From Chryseobacterium sp. MEBOG06 (GTDB taxonomy: Bacteria; Bacteroidota; Bacteroidia; Flavobacteriales; Weeksellaceae), in assembly GCF_021869765.1 (NCBI RefSeq), contig NZ_CP084580.1, positions 124,001 to 188,000 of the forward strand: DNA of 64,000 nucleotides, read 5' to 3'. The notes under the pieces were generated by a model. It did no database searches. It was not told the origin of the DNA and saw nothing but the letters and a program-made list of their open reading frames with translations. The position numbers and the translations under genes were made by a program. Every line of letters starts with the position of its first letter. Position 1 is the stretch's first letter. Shown piece by piece: positions 15,749-24,736 of the stretch.

Positions 15749-16360
15749 TTATCTCCTTTCATACTTCCAGTTTCTTCCTTTACCCTCAGCGATCCATTCC
15801 AGAGCCTGATCCATTCTTTTATTTCGGGTAGCTTCTGTTTTGGCATCTGCAATCCAGGTAATATATTCTTTTCGGAAGGATGGAGAAGCCTTTAAAAATA
15901 TGTCAAGGGCATTCTGATTAGCATTTAAAACATTTTGAAAATCATCAGGAATTTACATTTCTGTTTTGGAAGGAGCTGCTTTTTTCATGGTGACACCCAT
16001 ATCCGTAAGCTCCATGGCTTCTTTAATCGCCTTTTTCAGCTGAGGTTTGGGTGGAAGATCCCCGATCAGCGAAATTTTTCCTAAACTGAACATCGAGTTT
16101 TTCTCAATATCCTGCGTGATCTCCTGCATGGTTTTCATCTCCCTTTCCAGCCAGAATCCAAAGGTACAATGCTGCTTAAAGGAAGCCATTGCACAAAGAT
16201 TTTTTCCTTTATAGATAAAATGGGGAAAGCTCCACTTCATGGTTTCTTCGGCATCAGGACAGAATTCATGAACGGTTTCACGGATGTAATGCAGAATAGG
16301 TTTTGCAAAATCCTGTGATTTTTCAATGTATGCATCAATTTTAGGACTATATTTCTCCAT
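15749..16360 (-). pseudogene. YdeI/DUF1801-type gene broken by an in-frame TAA
   Basis: The first 135 codons (MEKYSPKIDAYIEKSQDFAK, then PDAEETMKWSFPHFIYKG) are a DUF1801-like domain. After AAPSKTEM a TAA (15953-15955) interrupts, and the same frame continues without further error as IPDDFQNVLNANQNALDIF, SPSFRKEYITWIADAKTEAT and EGKGRNWKYERR, the usual C-terminal part of YdeI/OmdA-type proteins. A single substitution would repair it. The shortened protein may still be made. It lies 5 nt after the serine hydrolase gene, in one operon. Confidence 0.75.
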
Positions 16361-16365
16361 CGTAT

Positions 16366-17499
16366 TTATTGGAATAATTGTACAATCTCATTGACAAGGA
16401 ATTTTACCTGATCAGGTCTTCCCCTGTCATTTTTAGGGTTGTTGGAATAACTTCCGGTTTTTACAATAACCATGTTATACTCCGGAACCATAATGATATA
16501 TTGTCCCTGCAATCCCAGAAAATAATAATGTTTGATGGGATTGTCATGATTGATCCAAAGTCCCATTCCATATATGTTTTCAGACTTCCCGGTAGGAGTT
16601 CTCATCTGTTCGATAAAATCAGAATTAAGAATTTGCTGATCCCCGGATTTTCCGTTATCCAAAAATAGCTGTCCCAGTTTGGCAAAATCTCTTGCATTGG
16701 AATGAATACAGCAATAAGTTTTTTCCATGCCGTAGTCATCTGTGCTCCATTTTGCATTTTGTTCCATTCCCAGCGGGATCCAGAATTTTTCAGATAAATA
16801 AGTTGCTAAGGGCTGATTGAGCGCTTTTTTTAGAGCAAAACCAAGAAGCTGGGTTGCTCCGCTTTGGTATTCAAATCGTATCCCTGGTTCTTCTTTAAAC
16901 CTTCTTGAGAATACAGCCTTTACAAGACTTTTACCATAATAGGCTTTGGCGTTAGGTAGAAACGGATTGTTGTAATTTTCATCCCAGTCCAGTCCGGCTT
17001 CCATTTGGGCGAGATTTTTAAGCGTAGTCTTATTACCAAAAGGTTTCTCTTTAAACTCCGAATAGAAATCGGAAAGTTTTTTATCAATAGATGTAATAAT
17101 CCCTTCTTCTAAAGCTTTTCCTAAAAGCAAAACCGTTACAGCTTTGGCCATAGAGAAAGAATTAGTTTGTGAAAGCTGATTATAGCCTTCCCAATACTGT
17201 TCATGCAGGATTTTACCATTTTTTATCACCACAAAAGCAGCTGTTTTGGAGTGTATTAAGTCTTCAACTAAATGTTTAGGTAGTTCGGTCTTGTTGTAAC
17301 CCGGATCTTCTTCCCAGAGTACAGGTTCCTCTGTAGCAATAGGATTGCTGGGGAAAAGATATCCATCATCAATATAGGCGCTGGATTTTCCTCTAAGATA
17401 GGTTTTGGAAATACCACTAAACAAATAATCATATCCCAGAAAGTAAGCAGCTGCTGCACCTGCTACAGCTCCGCCTATCATATATTTTAATATTCTCAT
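16366..17499 (-). CDS. Serine hydrolase, class C beta-lactamase/PBP-like fold
   Basis: The 377-residue protein starts with a hydrophobic Gly/Ala-rich anchor (YMIGGAVAGAAAAYFLGYDY) and is likely periplasmic or envelope-bound. The SxxK motif is SMAKAV after TNSF, and the Tyr motif is in FEYQSGATQLLGFAL, where Ser stands for the usual Asn. A late HYYFLGLQGQYIIMVPEYN corresponds to the third box region. Family members include esterases, D-amino acid peptidases and 6-aminohexanoate hydrolase-like enzymes, so the substrate is unclear. It is the promoter-proximal gene before the YdeI-type gene. Confidence 0.85.
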   Translation of the reverse strand: MRILKYMIGGAVAGAAAAYFLGYDYLFSGISKTYLRGKSSAYIDDGYLFPSNPIATEEPVLWEEDPGYNKTELPKHLVEDLIHSKTAAFVVIKNGKILHEQYWEGYNQLSQTNSFSMAKAVTVLLLGKALEEGIITSIDKKLSDFYSEFKEKPFGNKTTLKNLAQMEAGLDWDENYNNPFLPNAKAYYGKSLVKAVFSRRFKEEPGIRFEYQSGATQLLGFALKKALNQPLATYLSEKFWIPLGMEQNAKWSTDDYGMEKTYCCIHSNARDFAKLGQLFLDNGKSGDQQILNSDFIEQMRTPTGKSENIYGMGLWINHDNPIKHYYFLGLQGQYIIMVPEYNMVIVKTGSYSNNPKNDRGRPDQVKFLVNEIVQLFQ

Positions 17500-17571
17500 G
17501 TTTTATGAATCGGTGTCTAACAAATTTAGAATAATTTGATTATAAAAATTAAAATGAATTGGCAAATACGT

Positions 17572-17579
17572 TATTTTTG
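17572..17579 (+). promoter_or_regulatory. -7 box of the M48 peptidase gene
   Basis: TATTTTTG, 9 nt before the ATG at 17589. It decides the start: the in-frame ATG at 17559 would lie upstream of transcription. Confidence 0.55.
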
Positions 17580-17588
17580 CTTTTATTG

Positions 17589-18926
17589 ATGAAAAACATG
17601 ACCAGAAAACTGATCGCATTATGGTGTCTTTTTCTTTCTGTGATGGGAATTGCACAGATTTATAAACCAATGGACACGGCAGATTATACACAGAGAAAAG
17701 TATTTTTGACAAAATTTGTCGGAAATAATGAAGCGACTGTTAAGAAGATAAAGTCGCAATATTCCGGGAAAACAGGTTCGGAATTATCTAAAATTTACAA
17801 AGAATTCGGTGCTGATTTTGAAAAGCAGGTGAAAAATAAGGACTTTATCTTCAAGTCTGATTTTGAAATGAGTATAGAGTCTCTGATTCAGCGCCTTAAA
17901 AAGAATAATCCAAAAGTGCCCCAGGACCTTAAAATTTTAGTGGCCAAGGATAATACACCTAATGCATACTGTCTTGCAGACGGAACTTTTGTGATTAATA
18001 TGGGGCTCTATGGCTGGCTGAACAATGAAGAGGAGATTGCTGCTGTTATTTCACATGAGCTGGGACATAAAATAGAAGAGCACTCTATGAAAACATTTTT
18101 AAAAATCATAGAGCAGGATAATCTGGATAAAATTAGAGTTCAGGACATAAAATCTACAACGGAAAATAGAAGCCAGAGCCAGAATCAGAAAGCTTTTGAT
18201 ATATTTAAAAATACTATTTATAAAAAAGGGGAGGAAAGAAGACAGGCTGAAATGCAGGCGGACTCTCTGGGATATGTGCTCTTTAAGAATAGTGATTTTA
18301 AGAAAGGAGAATATATAAATGCCCTTCAAAAACTGAAGGATTTTGATACGATTTCACCCAGAGAGCTGAAGCCAGAAACGTATAAAAAACTTTTTGATCT
18401 TCCTAAACAGGCTTTTAATGATAAATGGATGAAAAAGGAAGATTTTTCACTTTACAACTATAATTTTTATAAAGAAAAGCTGAACAAAGACTCTCTTGCC
18501 TCACATCCTGAAGTTTCCCGAAGATTGGAGATGCTAAAAAAAACGTTTCCGGAGCTTAAAACTCCGATGACTCCGGAGAAACCTTCCGATTTATTTATCG
18601 CTTTAAAGAAAACGGCACGAATGGAAGCTTTACCCAACTATTTCCACTCTGAGGATTATGGATTGGGCATCTATTCCGCGATGCAGTTTCTGCAGGATGG
18701 AGAGGAAGAAAAATATTATAAAAGCTGGCTTGGAAAATGCTTCTCTAAAATATATGAAGCAAGGAAAAATTATAACCTGAACCGATATCTGGATAGGATA
18801 GAGCCTAAAAATCAAAGTGAAAGTTATCAGCAGTTTCTGAACTTTATGTGGAATCTAAGTCTGGATGAAATTAAAAATATTGCAGACTATTATAAAGCAA
18901 GTGAGACTGTTGCAAAAGTGAATTGA
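17589..18926 (+). CDS. M48-family zinc metalloprotease, secreted
   Basis: 445 residues with a signal peptide (LIALWCLFLSVMGIAQIY). The zinc site is VISHELGHKIEEHS (His156, Glu157, His160), with the third ligand likely Glu221 in RRQAEMQADSLGY. A long C-terminal helical region follows. M48 proteins degrade misfolded envelope proteins. BepA/LoiP-like quality control of the outer membrane is the nearest role, but the C-terminal part has no recognised TPR repeats. It is a monocistronic unit convergent with the next gene. Confidence 0.85.
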   Translation: MKNMTRKLIALWCLFLSVMGIAQIYKPMDTADYTQRKVFLTKFVGNNEATVKKIKSQYSGKTGSELSKIYKEFGADFEKQVKNKDFIFKSDFEMSIESLIQRLKKNNPKVPQDLKILVAKDNTPNAYCLADGTFVINMGLYGWLNNEEEIAAVISHELGHKIEEHSMKTFLKIIEQDNLDKIRVQDIKSTTENRSQSQNQKAFDIFKNTIYKKGEERRQAEMQADSLGYVLFKNSDFKKGEYINALQKLKDFDTISPRELKPETYKKLFDLPKQAFNDKWMKKEDFSLYNYNFYKEKLNKDSLASHPEVSRRLEMLKKTFPELKTPMTPEKPSDLFIALKKTARMEALPNYFHSEDYGLGIYSAMQFLQDGEEEKYYKSWLGKCFSKIYEARKNYNLNRYLDRIEPKNQSESYQQFLNFMWNLSLDEIKNIADYYKASETVAKVN

Positions 18927-19032
18927 TTTTTTCATCACTTGCAGGTTTTACAGAGTAAAAGGTATTTGCAGTACATGATAAGACCGTGGGGAAATCAAAG
19001 CCCAAACTTTGCTTAATACCCCAAAAATAGAA

Positions 19033-19057
19033 GAATCCTGATGACTCATCAGGATTC
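19033..19057. terminator. Bidirectional terminator between convergent genes
   Basis: GAATCCTGAT and ATCAGGATTC form a 10-bp stem over GACTC, with T-rich sequence on the plus side. It separates the M48 gene from the minus-strand gene after it. Confidence 0.7.
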
Positions 19058-19068
19058 TTTGTTTATAC

Positions 19069-20601
19069 TTAATAGTTGAGTTTCTCTAAACGGATTTTAT
19101 TGAACTTCTCTTTTTCATTATATTCCCGTAGAAGAATATAACCTTCTTTTCCTACGTAAGGGATAACTGTGTAGTTATCTTTTTCAGAAATAGGGATGAT
19201 TTCCTGTTTGAATTTCCCGTCAATGACTGTATTGATGAATAGGTTCCATCTTTTCTGTCTCGTTACTTCATCTTTTTGATAATCACGATAGAAGAATACC
19301 ACATCTTTTCCACCGTTGAGGTATTGTGAGAACAAATAATCGCTGTTGACCCATTTTGATTTTTCTTTTTCAAAAACCTGTACGTTTTTCACTTTAAAAT
19401 CTTTATCAGTATAGATATAGACGAGGTCTGTGGTTTTCGGAGCGGAATATTGACCTGCCGGTTTATACTTTTCAGATAAAATACCTACACTTCCGTCGTT
19501 CATGAAGTACATATCTTTGATCTGAAGCATATAGCCGCTTTCTACATTCCCTTTTTTATCAAGTTTTGGAAGAAAAGCTGAAATATTCGGTTCATAATTA
19601 ATTACTTTGGTATCTACGGTAAAGTTTGATTTGTTGACCATCATTCTCGCAAAGCCTATAGACTCGAAACGGTCATAGTTTCTTCCCAGCAGAACTACTT
19701 TATCATCAAATGTTTTATCATTATCAAGCTTTTTGTAATCGGAATAAAAAGATTCAATATTATCGAGGGTTTCATCAGATAAAGTTCCTTCAATTTTTTT
19801 ATTGGATGCTTCTTTTCCGGTTTTCATATCAATGGCAACAAGGCTGAATAGTTTCTGCTTGTCATTCACTTTCTTCATGATACAGTACATATAATTGGCA
19901 TCCCTTTCCAGCACAGATAAAGTTGTATATGCCTTCTTGCTGCCATCCGTATTGTATTTATATCTCCACAGTTCCTTTTTGTTATCATCAAACCTCATAA
20001 GGCTGTTGTTGTTTTCATACTTTCCGTAATCTTTGTATTCCACGGCAAAGTAACCTCCCTCCTTCAGTTCTCCTACAGCAGAAACATAATTATAGCCTTT
20101 ATCTTTTTTCTCATCACGGTTTTCCTTGCGCTGTTCTTTCCAGCTTTTAGGCTCATTGATTTCCTTGAAAGTGCCATCTTCCAGATAATCGTAATATATT
20201 TTCCTTTTAATGGTATTTGTTTTGGGATCAATGACCATTGACACCGGAGTGAACACTTCTCTACTTTTTATCAGAGAATAATCTATGTAGGAAGGCTTTA
20301 GAATGATCTGCCCCTTGAAGTCTACATAGCCTCTGTAAGAAGCTGCTGTGATGTCTCCTTCAAACTCTTTATTGGCAACAGGGTTGAGATTTTTGTCAAG
20401 GATAACATATTCAAATTTCTTGGTTTTATCCCCTGACTTTCCGTAAGAATATAATGAAACGTAACCGTAAAGATTGTCTTTATCGTCGAATAAGGCATTC
20501 ATCCCCACATGATCGCCGGCAGCCAGCGTAGTCAAATCCTGAGTTTGGGCGAAAGCAAATGTCTGGAGAAGTCCAAACACCACTAAAGTTATTTTTTTCA
20601 T
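19069..20601 (-). CDS. Secreted hypothetical protein, beta-propeller-like
   Basis: 510 residues with a signal peptide (ITLVVFGLLQTFAFAQTQ). The mature part has repeated strand units built on aromatic/Asp/Gly patterns (NLYGYVSLYSYGK, YMYCIMKKVNDKQKLFSLVA, VVFFYRDYQKDE), suggesting a beta-propeller or similar all-beta fold. It resembles a conserved family of unknown function in Bacteroidota. There is no lipobox and no type IX tail. Its place in the envelope is predicted; its function is unknown. Confidence 0.75.
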   Translation of the reverse strand: MKKITLVVFGLLQTFAFAQTQDLTTLAAGDHVGMNALFDDKDNLYGYVSLYSYGKSGDKTKKFEYVILDKNLNPVANKEFEGDITAASYRGYVDFKGQIILKPSYIDYSLIKSREVFTPVSMVIDPKTNTIKRKIYYDYLEDGTFKEINEPKSWKEQRKENRDEKKDKGYNYVSAVGELKEGGYFAVEYKDYGKYENNNSLMRFDDNKKELWRYKYNTDGSKKAYTTLSVLERDANYMYCIMKKVNDKQKLFSLVAIDMKTGKEASNKKIEGTLSDETLDNIESFYSDYKKLDNDKTFDDKVVLLGRNYDRFESIGFARMMVNKSNFTVDTKVINYEPNISAFLPKLDKKGNVESGYMLQIKDMYFMNDGSVGILSEKYKPAGQYSAPKTTDLVYIYTDKDFKVKNVQVFEKEKSKWVNSDYLFSQYLNGGKDVVFFYRDYQKDEVTRQKRWNLFINTVIDGKFKQEIIPISEKDNYTVIPYVGKEGYILLREYNEKEKFNKIRLEKLNY

Positions 20602-20770
20602 GGTTAAAATTTGAGGGATAAAAATAATAAATTAAGACATATCTTGACGAAAAATAAAGGTGATAATATAGAATTGTAATAAAGTCTGATGTAAAATTGT
20701 ATAGACTTATCAGAAATTAAAATAGCCCTGAAGTAATCCGGAGCTATAAGTATTTTTAGTAAGACATTAA

Positions 20771-21598
20771 TTACTTGTTGTATTCATAAAGGTACGTGTG
20801 GACATTCGTTCCAAAACCAGAACTTGTATAAGTCATCGCCGATTGTGTAGGATAGCTGGCTGTATTGAACGTATGAACTCCCTTGGTCTTGTTTGTTCCA
20901 TTCAATGCGCCTGCATAATTGCCGTTTGAATTGATCAGGTTGTTGTAACCCGTTTCGCCATCTCCAAGAGAGCACATATCCATTTTTACATAACCCTTTA
21001 CATTTTTCATAGGATGATTGTTTCCGTCATAAGAAAATGTAGTACTATATGTAGTTCCGTTGTGCGTATAAGTGCTGGAAAGCAGATTTCCGTTAACGTC
21101 GAGATAAATGTCTTTATCCACATACTGTATATTGGAATAAACTCCTGTAGAAGGGTTATAAGTGACAGATTGATAATCGTTGTGTTTGATGTGGCTTTCG
21201 CTCAGGTATTGGTAGTTTTCTGTGTAAACCAATGTTCCCGGCTGGTGTGTATCCGTTACTTTTTCAGAAACCATTTTTCCATTAGCGTAGGTGAATTCTC
21301 TCATAACCTTTAGTATACCATTCTTATCGTATAGTTCGGTTTTTACGATATTATCCCCATCATAAGTATATATTGTTTTTTCTTTATTTGCTACATCAAA
21401 GGATTCAGTTATTTTAGTTCCGTTGTATTTGTAATCTACGACAAAAGATTGGCTATCCTGGGTAATCTCAGTTAATTTCTTTAGAAGATAAGGGGTATTT
21501 TATGTAGTACCATTATCTCTGTGATCTGCAGGATTATCATTTGACACACAGCTTGAGATCACTGCTATGGCCAGTGATGAAAAAATGAGTTTTTTCAT
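20771..21598 (-). pseudogene. Lipoprotein gene interrupted by an in-frame TAA
   Basis: A clean lipoprotein leader (MKKLIFSSLAIAVISSCVSN, lipobox Cys17) continues through DNPADHRDNGTT to a TAA at 21500-21502. The same frame then goes on intact for 240 codons (NTPYLLKKLTEITQDSQSF, YKYNGTKITESFDVANK, then FTYANGKMVSEKV) to the natural end LYEYNK. A CAA codon in place of the TAA would restore it. The mature part has YD/RHS-like Tyr-Asp-Gly motifs (YTYDGDNIVKTELYDKNG), common in Bacteroidota lipoproteins. Translation could restart inside, for example at MREFTYANG (21304), but without export. Confidence 0.75.
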
Positions 21599-21675
21599 GG
21601 TTTTAGTATAGTTTTAGTTTTTAATTCGTTAAAATTAACAATTTTCAGGACTAGACAAATATGTAAAAATGAAAA

Positions 21676-21695
21676 AGGCCCTGATCTCAGGGCCT
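21676..21695 (-). terminator. Terminator of glyQS
   Basis: AGGCCCTG and CAGGGCCT pair over ATCT just after the stop codon, followed on the minus strand by TTTTTC. Confidence 0.75.
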
Positions 21696-21701
21696 CTTTT
21701 A

Positions 21702-23243
21702 TTATAATTTAGAAAGTAAATTTCTGAAGTTGGTCTTCTCATCGATGATCCTTCTCAAGTCTGAAACAGGAACTCTTTCCTGTTGCATCGTATCTCTGTC
21801 TCTAATGGTTACTGTGTGATCCGTAAGTGAATCGTGATCAATAGTAATACAATAAGGAGTACCAATGGCATCCTGTCTTCTGTATCGTTTTCCGATAGCA
21901 TCTTTTTCTTCATAGAATAAGTTGAAATCGTACTTAAGATCATTGAAAACTTTCTCTGCATATTCTGCTAAACCGTCTTTTTTCATCAACGGAAGGATAG
22001 CTGCTTTTATTGGAGCAATAGCAGGAGGTAGAGATAAAACTGTTCTTTCTGAACCGTCTTCCAATACTTCGTCTCTCAGGCAGTGAGAGAAAATAGAAAG
22101 GAATAATCTGTCTAACCCTACAGATGTTTCTACAACGTAAGGAACATAGTTTTCATTTCTTTCAGGATCGAAGAACTGAAGCTTTCTTCCTGAAGCTTCT
22201 TCATGTGCTTTTAAGTCGAAATCTGTTCTTGAGTGAATACCTTCCAGCTCTTTAAACCCGAATGGGAAGTTGAATTCAATATCAGCGGCAGCATTAGCGT
22301 AGTGAGCCAGTTTCTCATGGTCATGGAATCTGTAGTTATCGTTACCTAATCCTAAAGCTAAGTGCCAGTTCAGACGCTTTTGTTTCCACTGCTCGTAGAA
22401 CTCAAGTTCTGTTCCCGGAGCTACGAAGAACTGCATTTCCATTTGTTCAAACTCACGCATTCTGAAGATAAACTGTCTTGCAACAATTTCATTTCGGAAT
22501 GCTTTACCAATCTGTGCGATACCGAAAGGAAGCTTATGACGTGAAGTTTTCTGTACATTTAAGAAGTTAACGAAGATACCCTGAGCCGTCTCCGGTCTGA
22601 GGTAAAGATCCATAGCACTGTCAGCAGAAGCTCCAAGCTTAGTTCCGAACATTAGGTTGAATTGTCTCACTTCCGTCCAGTTTTTAGAACCTGTATCAGG
22701 ATCAGCAATTTCAAGCTCCTCAATCAAAGATTTTACATCAGCCAAATCTTCATTTTCTAAAGATTTTGCCAGTCTTGAAAGAATAGCTTCTCTTTTAGCT
22801 CTGTATTCTAAAATCTTTGGATTAGTAGCCTCAAACTGAGCCTTATCAAAAGAATCTCCGAATCTCTTCGCAGCTTTCTCGATTTCCTTTTTCTCTTTAT
22901 CTTCAATTTTAGCACAGTAGTCTTCCACCAAAACGTCTGCTCTGAAACGTTTCTTAGAATCTTTATTATCAATCAATGGATCATTGAAAGCGTCTACGTG
23001 GCCTGATGCCTTCCATGTTGTAGGGTGCATAAGGATCGCCGAATCAATACCTACAATATTTTCGTTAAGCTGTACCATAGCCTTCCACCAGTATTGTTTG
23101 ATATTATTTTTAAGTTCGGCTCCGTTCTGCCCATAATCATAAACAGCGGATAAACCATCATAGATCTCACTCGATGGAAAAATAAAACCATATTCTTTAG
23201 CGTGAGAAATCACTTTCTTGAAAACATCTTCTTGCTTTGCCAT
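21702..23243 (-). CDS. glyQS: Glycine--tRNA ligase (homodimeric type)
   Basis: This 513-residue class II synthetase charges tRNA-Gly in the cytosol. Motif 2 is recognisable in IAQIGKAFRNEI and motif 3 in VVETSVGLDRLFLSIF. The C-terminal anticodon-binding domain ends with YEEKDAIGKRYRRQDAIGTPYC and VTIRDRDTMQQERVPVSDL. The N-terminus YGFIFPSSEIYDGLSAVYDYG is diagnostic of the single-chain alpha2 type, not GlyQ/GlyS. A TATTTTTG box (23264-23271 on the minus strand) lies 20 nt before the ATG. Monocistronic. Confidence 0.96.
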   Translation of the reverse strand: MAKQEDVFKKVISHAKEYGFIFPSSEIYDGLSAVYDYGQNGAELKNNIKQYWWKAMVQLNENIVGIDSAILMHPTTWKASGHVDAFNDPLIDNKDSKKRFRADVLVEDYCAKIEDKEKKEIEKAAKRFGDSFDKAQFEATNPKILEYRAKREAILSRLAKSLENEDLADVKSLIEELEIADPDTGSKNWTEVRQFNLMFGTKLGASADSAMDLYLRPETAQGIFVNFLNVQKTSRHKLPFGIAQIGKAFRNEIVARQFIFRMREFEQMEMQFFVAPGTELEFYEQWKQKRLNWHLALGLGNDNYRFHDHEKLAHYANAAADIEFNFPFGFKELEGIHSRTDFDLKAHEEASGRKLQFFDPERNENYVPYVVETSVGLDRLFLSIFSHCLRDEVLEDGSERTVLSLPPAIAPIKAAILPLMKKDGLAEYAEKVFNDLKYDFNLFYEEKDAIGKRYRRQDAIGTPYCITIDHDSLTDHTVTIRDRDTMQQERVPVSDLRRIIDEKTNFRNLLSKL

Positions 23244-23263
23244 AATTTTTACGTCTGAGGTAC

Positions 23264-23271
23264 AAAAATAA
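23264..23271 (-). promoter_or_regulatory. -7 box of glyQS
   Basis: TATTTTTG on the minus strand, 20 nt before the ATG. Confidence 0.5.
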
Positions 23272-23291
23272 TGTTTTTTATTGGGAAAATA

Positions 23292-23525
23292 TTAATACCT
23301 GTAAGATCGTACATTAGAGATTGTCATTAAGATGAATCCTCCTGCACCAATGATCAATAAAATGCCGGCAATAATAAGCAGTACTATTTTTACTATTTTG
23401 TATTGTTTTGACCGTATCAAAACAATGACAGCGATCATTAGGATAGCCGCGATCAATATCAATTTTATAAAAAAATCAAAATAGTCTGTCAATTTTTTAG
23501 AATTACCGTAGGACCTTATACTCAT
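23292..23525 (-). CDS. Small two-span membrane protein
   Basis: 77 residues with spans LILIAAILMIAVIVLI and IVKIVLLIIAGILLIIGAGG separated by a basic turn (RSKQYK). No family recognised. It lies upstream of glyQS on the same strand. Confidence 0.6.
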   Translation of the reverse strand: MSIRSYGNSKKLTDYFDFFIKLILIAAILMIAVIVLIRSKQYKIVKIVLLIIAGILLIIGAGGFILMTISNVRSYRY

Positions 23526-23558
23526 ATAAACAATTTATTTAAAGAATAATGATCAGGA

Positions 23559-23672
23559 GCTGGAAACCTGCTTTCGCTACTCGCTTTTCCTTGATTTTGG
23601 CGGTGGCAAAGCCACCGCCAAAATCAAGGAAAGAGCTCAAACATGCCGCTCAATCAGGGCTATATCGGTTGA
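23559..23672 (-). repeat. Extragenic palindromic element, copy A
   Basis: A perfect 22-bp inverted repeat (23586-23607 and 23611-23632, loop AAA; arms contain GATTTTGGCGGTGGC) is flanked on the minus strand by TAGCCCTGATTG (23651-23662) and on the other side by GGAAAAGCGAGTAGCG. The flanks recur in copy B. It resembles the high-copy extragenic elements I remember from flavobacterial genomes. Confidence 0.65.
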
Positions 23673-23691
23673 AAATTTCTACTTTTGCACC

Positions 23692-24390
23692 ATGTTAGAA
23701 ATTCTTTATCGTGATGAGCATATTATTGCCATTAATAAACCGAGCGGATTATTAGTTCATAAATCTTATTATGCGGGAGAAGCTGATACCTATGCTATTC
23801 AGGAACTGAGAGACCAGATAGGACAGTATGTTTATCCTGCACATCGTTTAGACCGGAAAACTTCGGGTGTTTTGTTGTTCACATTAGATAAAGACACATT
23901 GAGAATCATGAATGATCAGTTTGCAACACGGCAGGTTGAAAAAAAATATTTGGCAATTCTTCGGGGCTGGACGAAAGAAGAAGAAACTATCGACTATGAT
24001 TTGATTAACGAGGATGAAATTCAGCAAAACGCAATTACTTATTACCATCGTTTGCAGACTTCGGAAATAGATCTGCCTTTTGGAAAACATGAGACTTCCC
24101 GCTATTGTCTGGTAGAGGCCATTCCGGAAACGGGTAGAATGCATCAGCTGAGAAAACATTTTAAACATATTTTACATCCTATTTTGGGGTGTCGCCCTTA
24201 CGGCTGTAATAAACAAAATAAACTGTGGCTGGAGACTTTTAATATGAGTAAATTGATGCTTCATGCCCACCAATTGGTTTTTAATCATCCTGTTACCAAA
24301 GAAAAAATGACGCTTAATGCAACGGTAAACGAAGAATTCAAAAGAGTAGGTGATATTTTGAAGCTCGATTTAAGTGCCTATTTGCCATAA
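23692..24390 (+). CDS. truC: tRNA pseudouridine synthase, TruC-like
   Basis: 232 residues of the RluA/TruC family with the catalytic motif HRLDRKTSGV (Asp54), the early VLYRDEHIIAINKPSG-type start (here MLEILYRDEHIIAINKPSGL) and the late substrate motif PETGRMHQLRKHFKH. TruC makes pseudouridine 65 in tRNAs; size and missing S4 domain fit TruC, not RluC/D. The usual HPIxGDxxHG stretch reads HPILGCRPYGCNKQN here. It is flanked on both sides by extragenic palindromes. Confidence 0.85.
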   Translation: MLEILYRDEHIIAINKPSGLLVHKSYYAGEADTYAIQELRDQIGQYVYPAHRLDRKTSGVLLFTLDKDTLRIMNDQFATRQVEKKYLAILRGWTKEEETIDYDLINEDEIQQNAITYYHRLQTSEIDLPFGKHETSRYCLVEAIPETGRMHQLRKHFKHILHPILGCRPYGCNKQNKLWLETFNMSKLMLHAHQLVFNHPVTKEKMTLNATVNEEFKRVGDILKLDLSAYLP

Positions 24391-24514
24391 AGTTGATGAT
24401 CCTGAAAGCGTCTAAGTGTAGGATTAGAAAATGGTAGTGAGATTTGCGTTAGGATTTCTGCAGAATGGCAGAGTTTGTGTTTATTTCACCATACTATAAT
24501 CAAGGACTTTAACC

Positions 24515-24580
24515 CTAGCCCCGATTGTAATGAAAATCCTTTTTTGCAAAAAAAGATTGTAATAAAAAGCGGGAAAAGCT
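24515..24580 (+). repeat. Extragenic palindromic element, copy B
   Basis: TAGCCCCGATTG (24515-24526), a short palindrome TTTTTTGCAAAAAA (24540-24553) and AAAAAGCGGGAAAAGC. Same order of parts as copy A but opposite orientation and a different central stem. Confidence 0.6.
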
Positions 24581-24713
24581 ATAAAATAAAATCTTCTTTA
24601 AAAACAGTTCACTGATTTTACCAGTTTAAATGATCGGGATGGGTTTTGATTACTTTTCCATATATTAAATGTTAAAATATCATAGGATAATCGAAGATTA
24701 ATTTTAAAATGAG

Positions 24714-24721
24714 TAATTTTG
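24714..24721 (+). promoter_or_regulatory. -7 box of pyrD
   Basis: TAATTTTG 15 nt before the ATG. Confidence 0.55.
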
Positions 24722-24736
24722 TAAAACTTTTTTTCA

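Larger units (their letters stand above)
24391..24736. other. Intergenic stretch between truC and pyrD
   Basis: It holds extragenic element copy B and the pyrD promoter. I see no gene in it. Confidence 0.6.

Noticed and set aside
15953..16360. DUF1801-type ORF as a complete gene
   Set aside because: The downstream frame continues the known family to its normal end, so the stop is premature.
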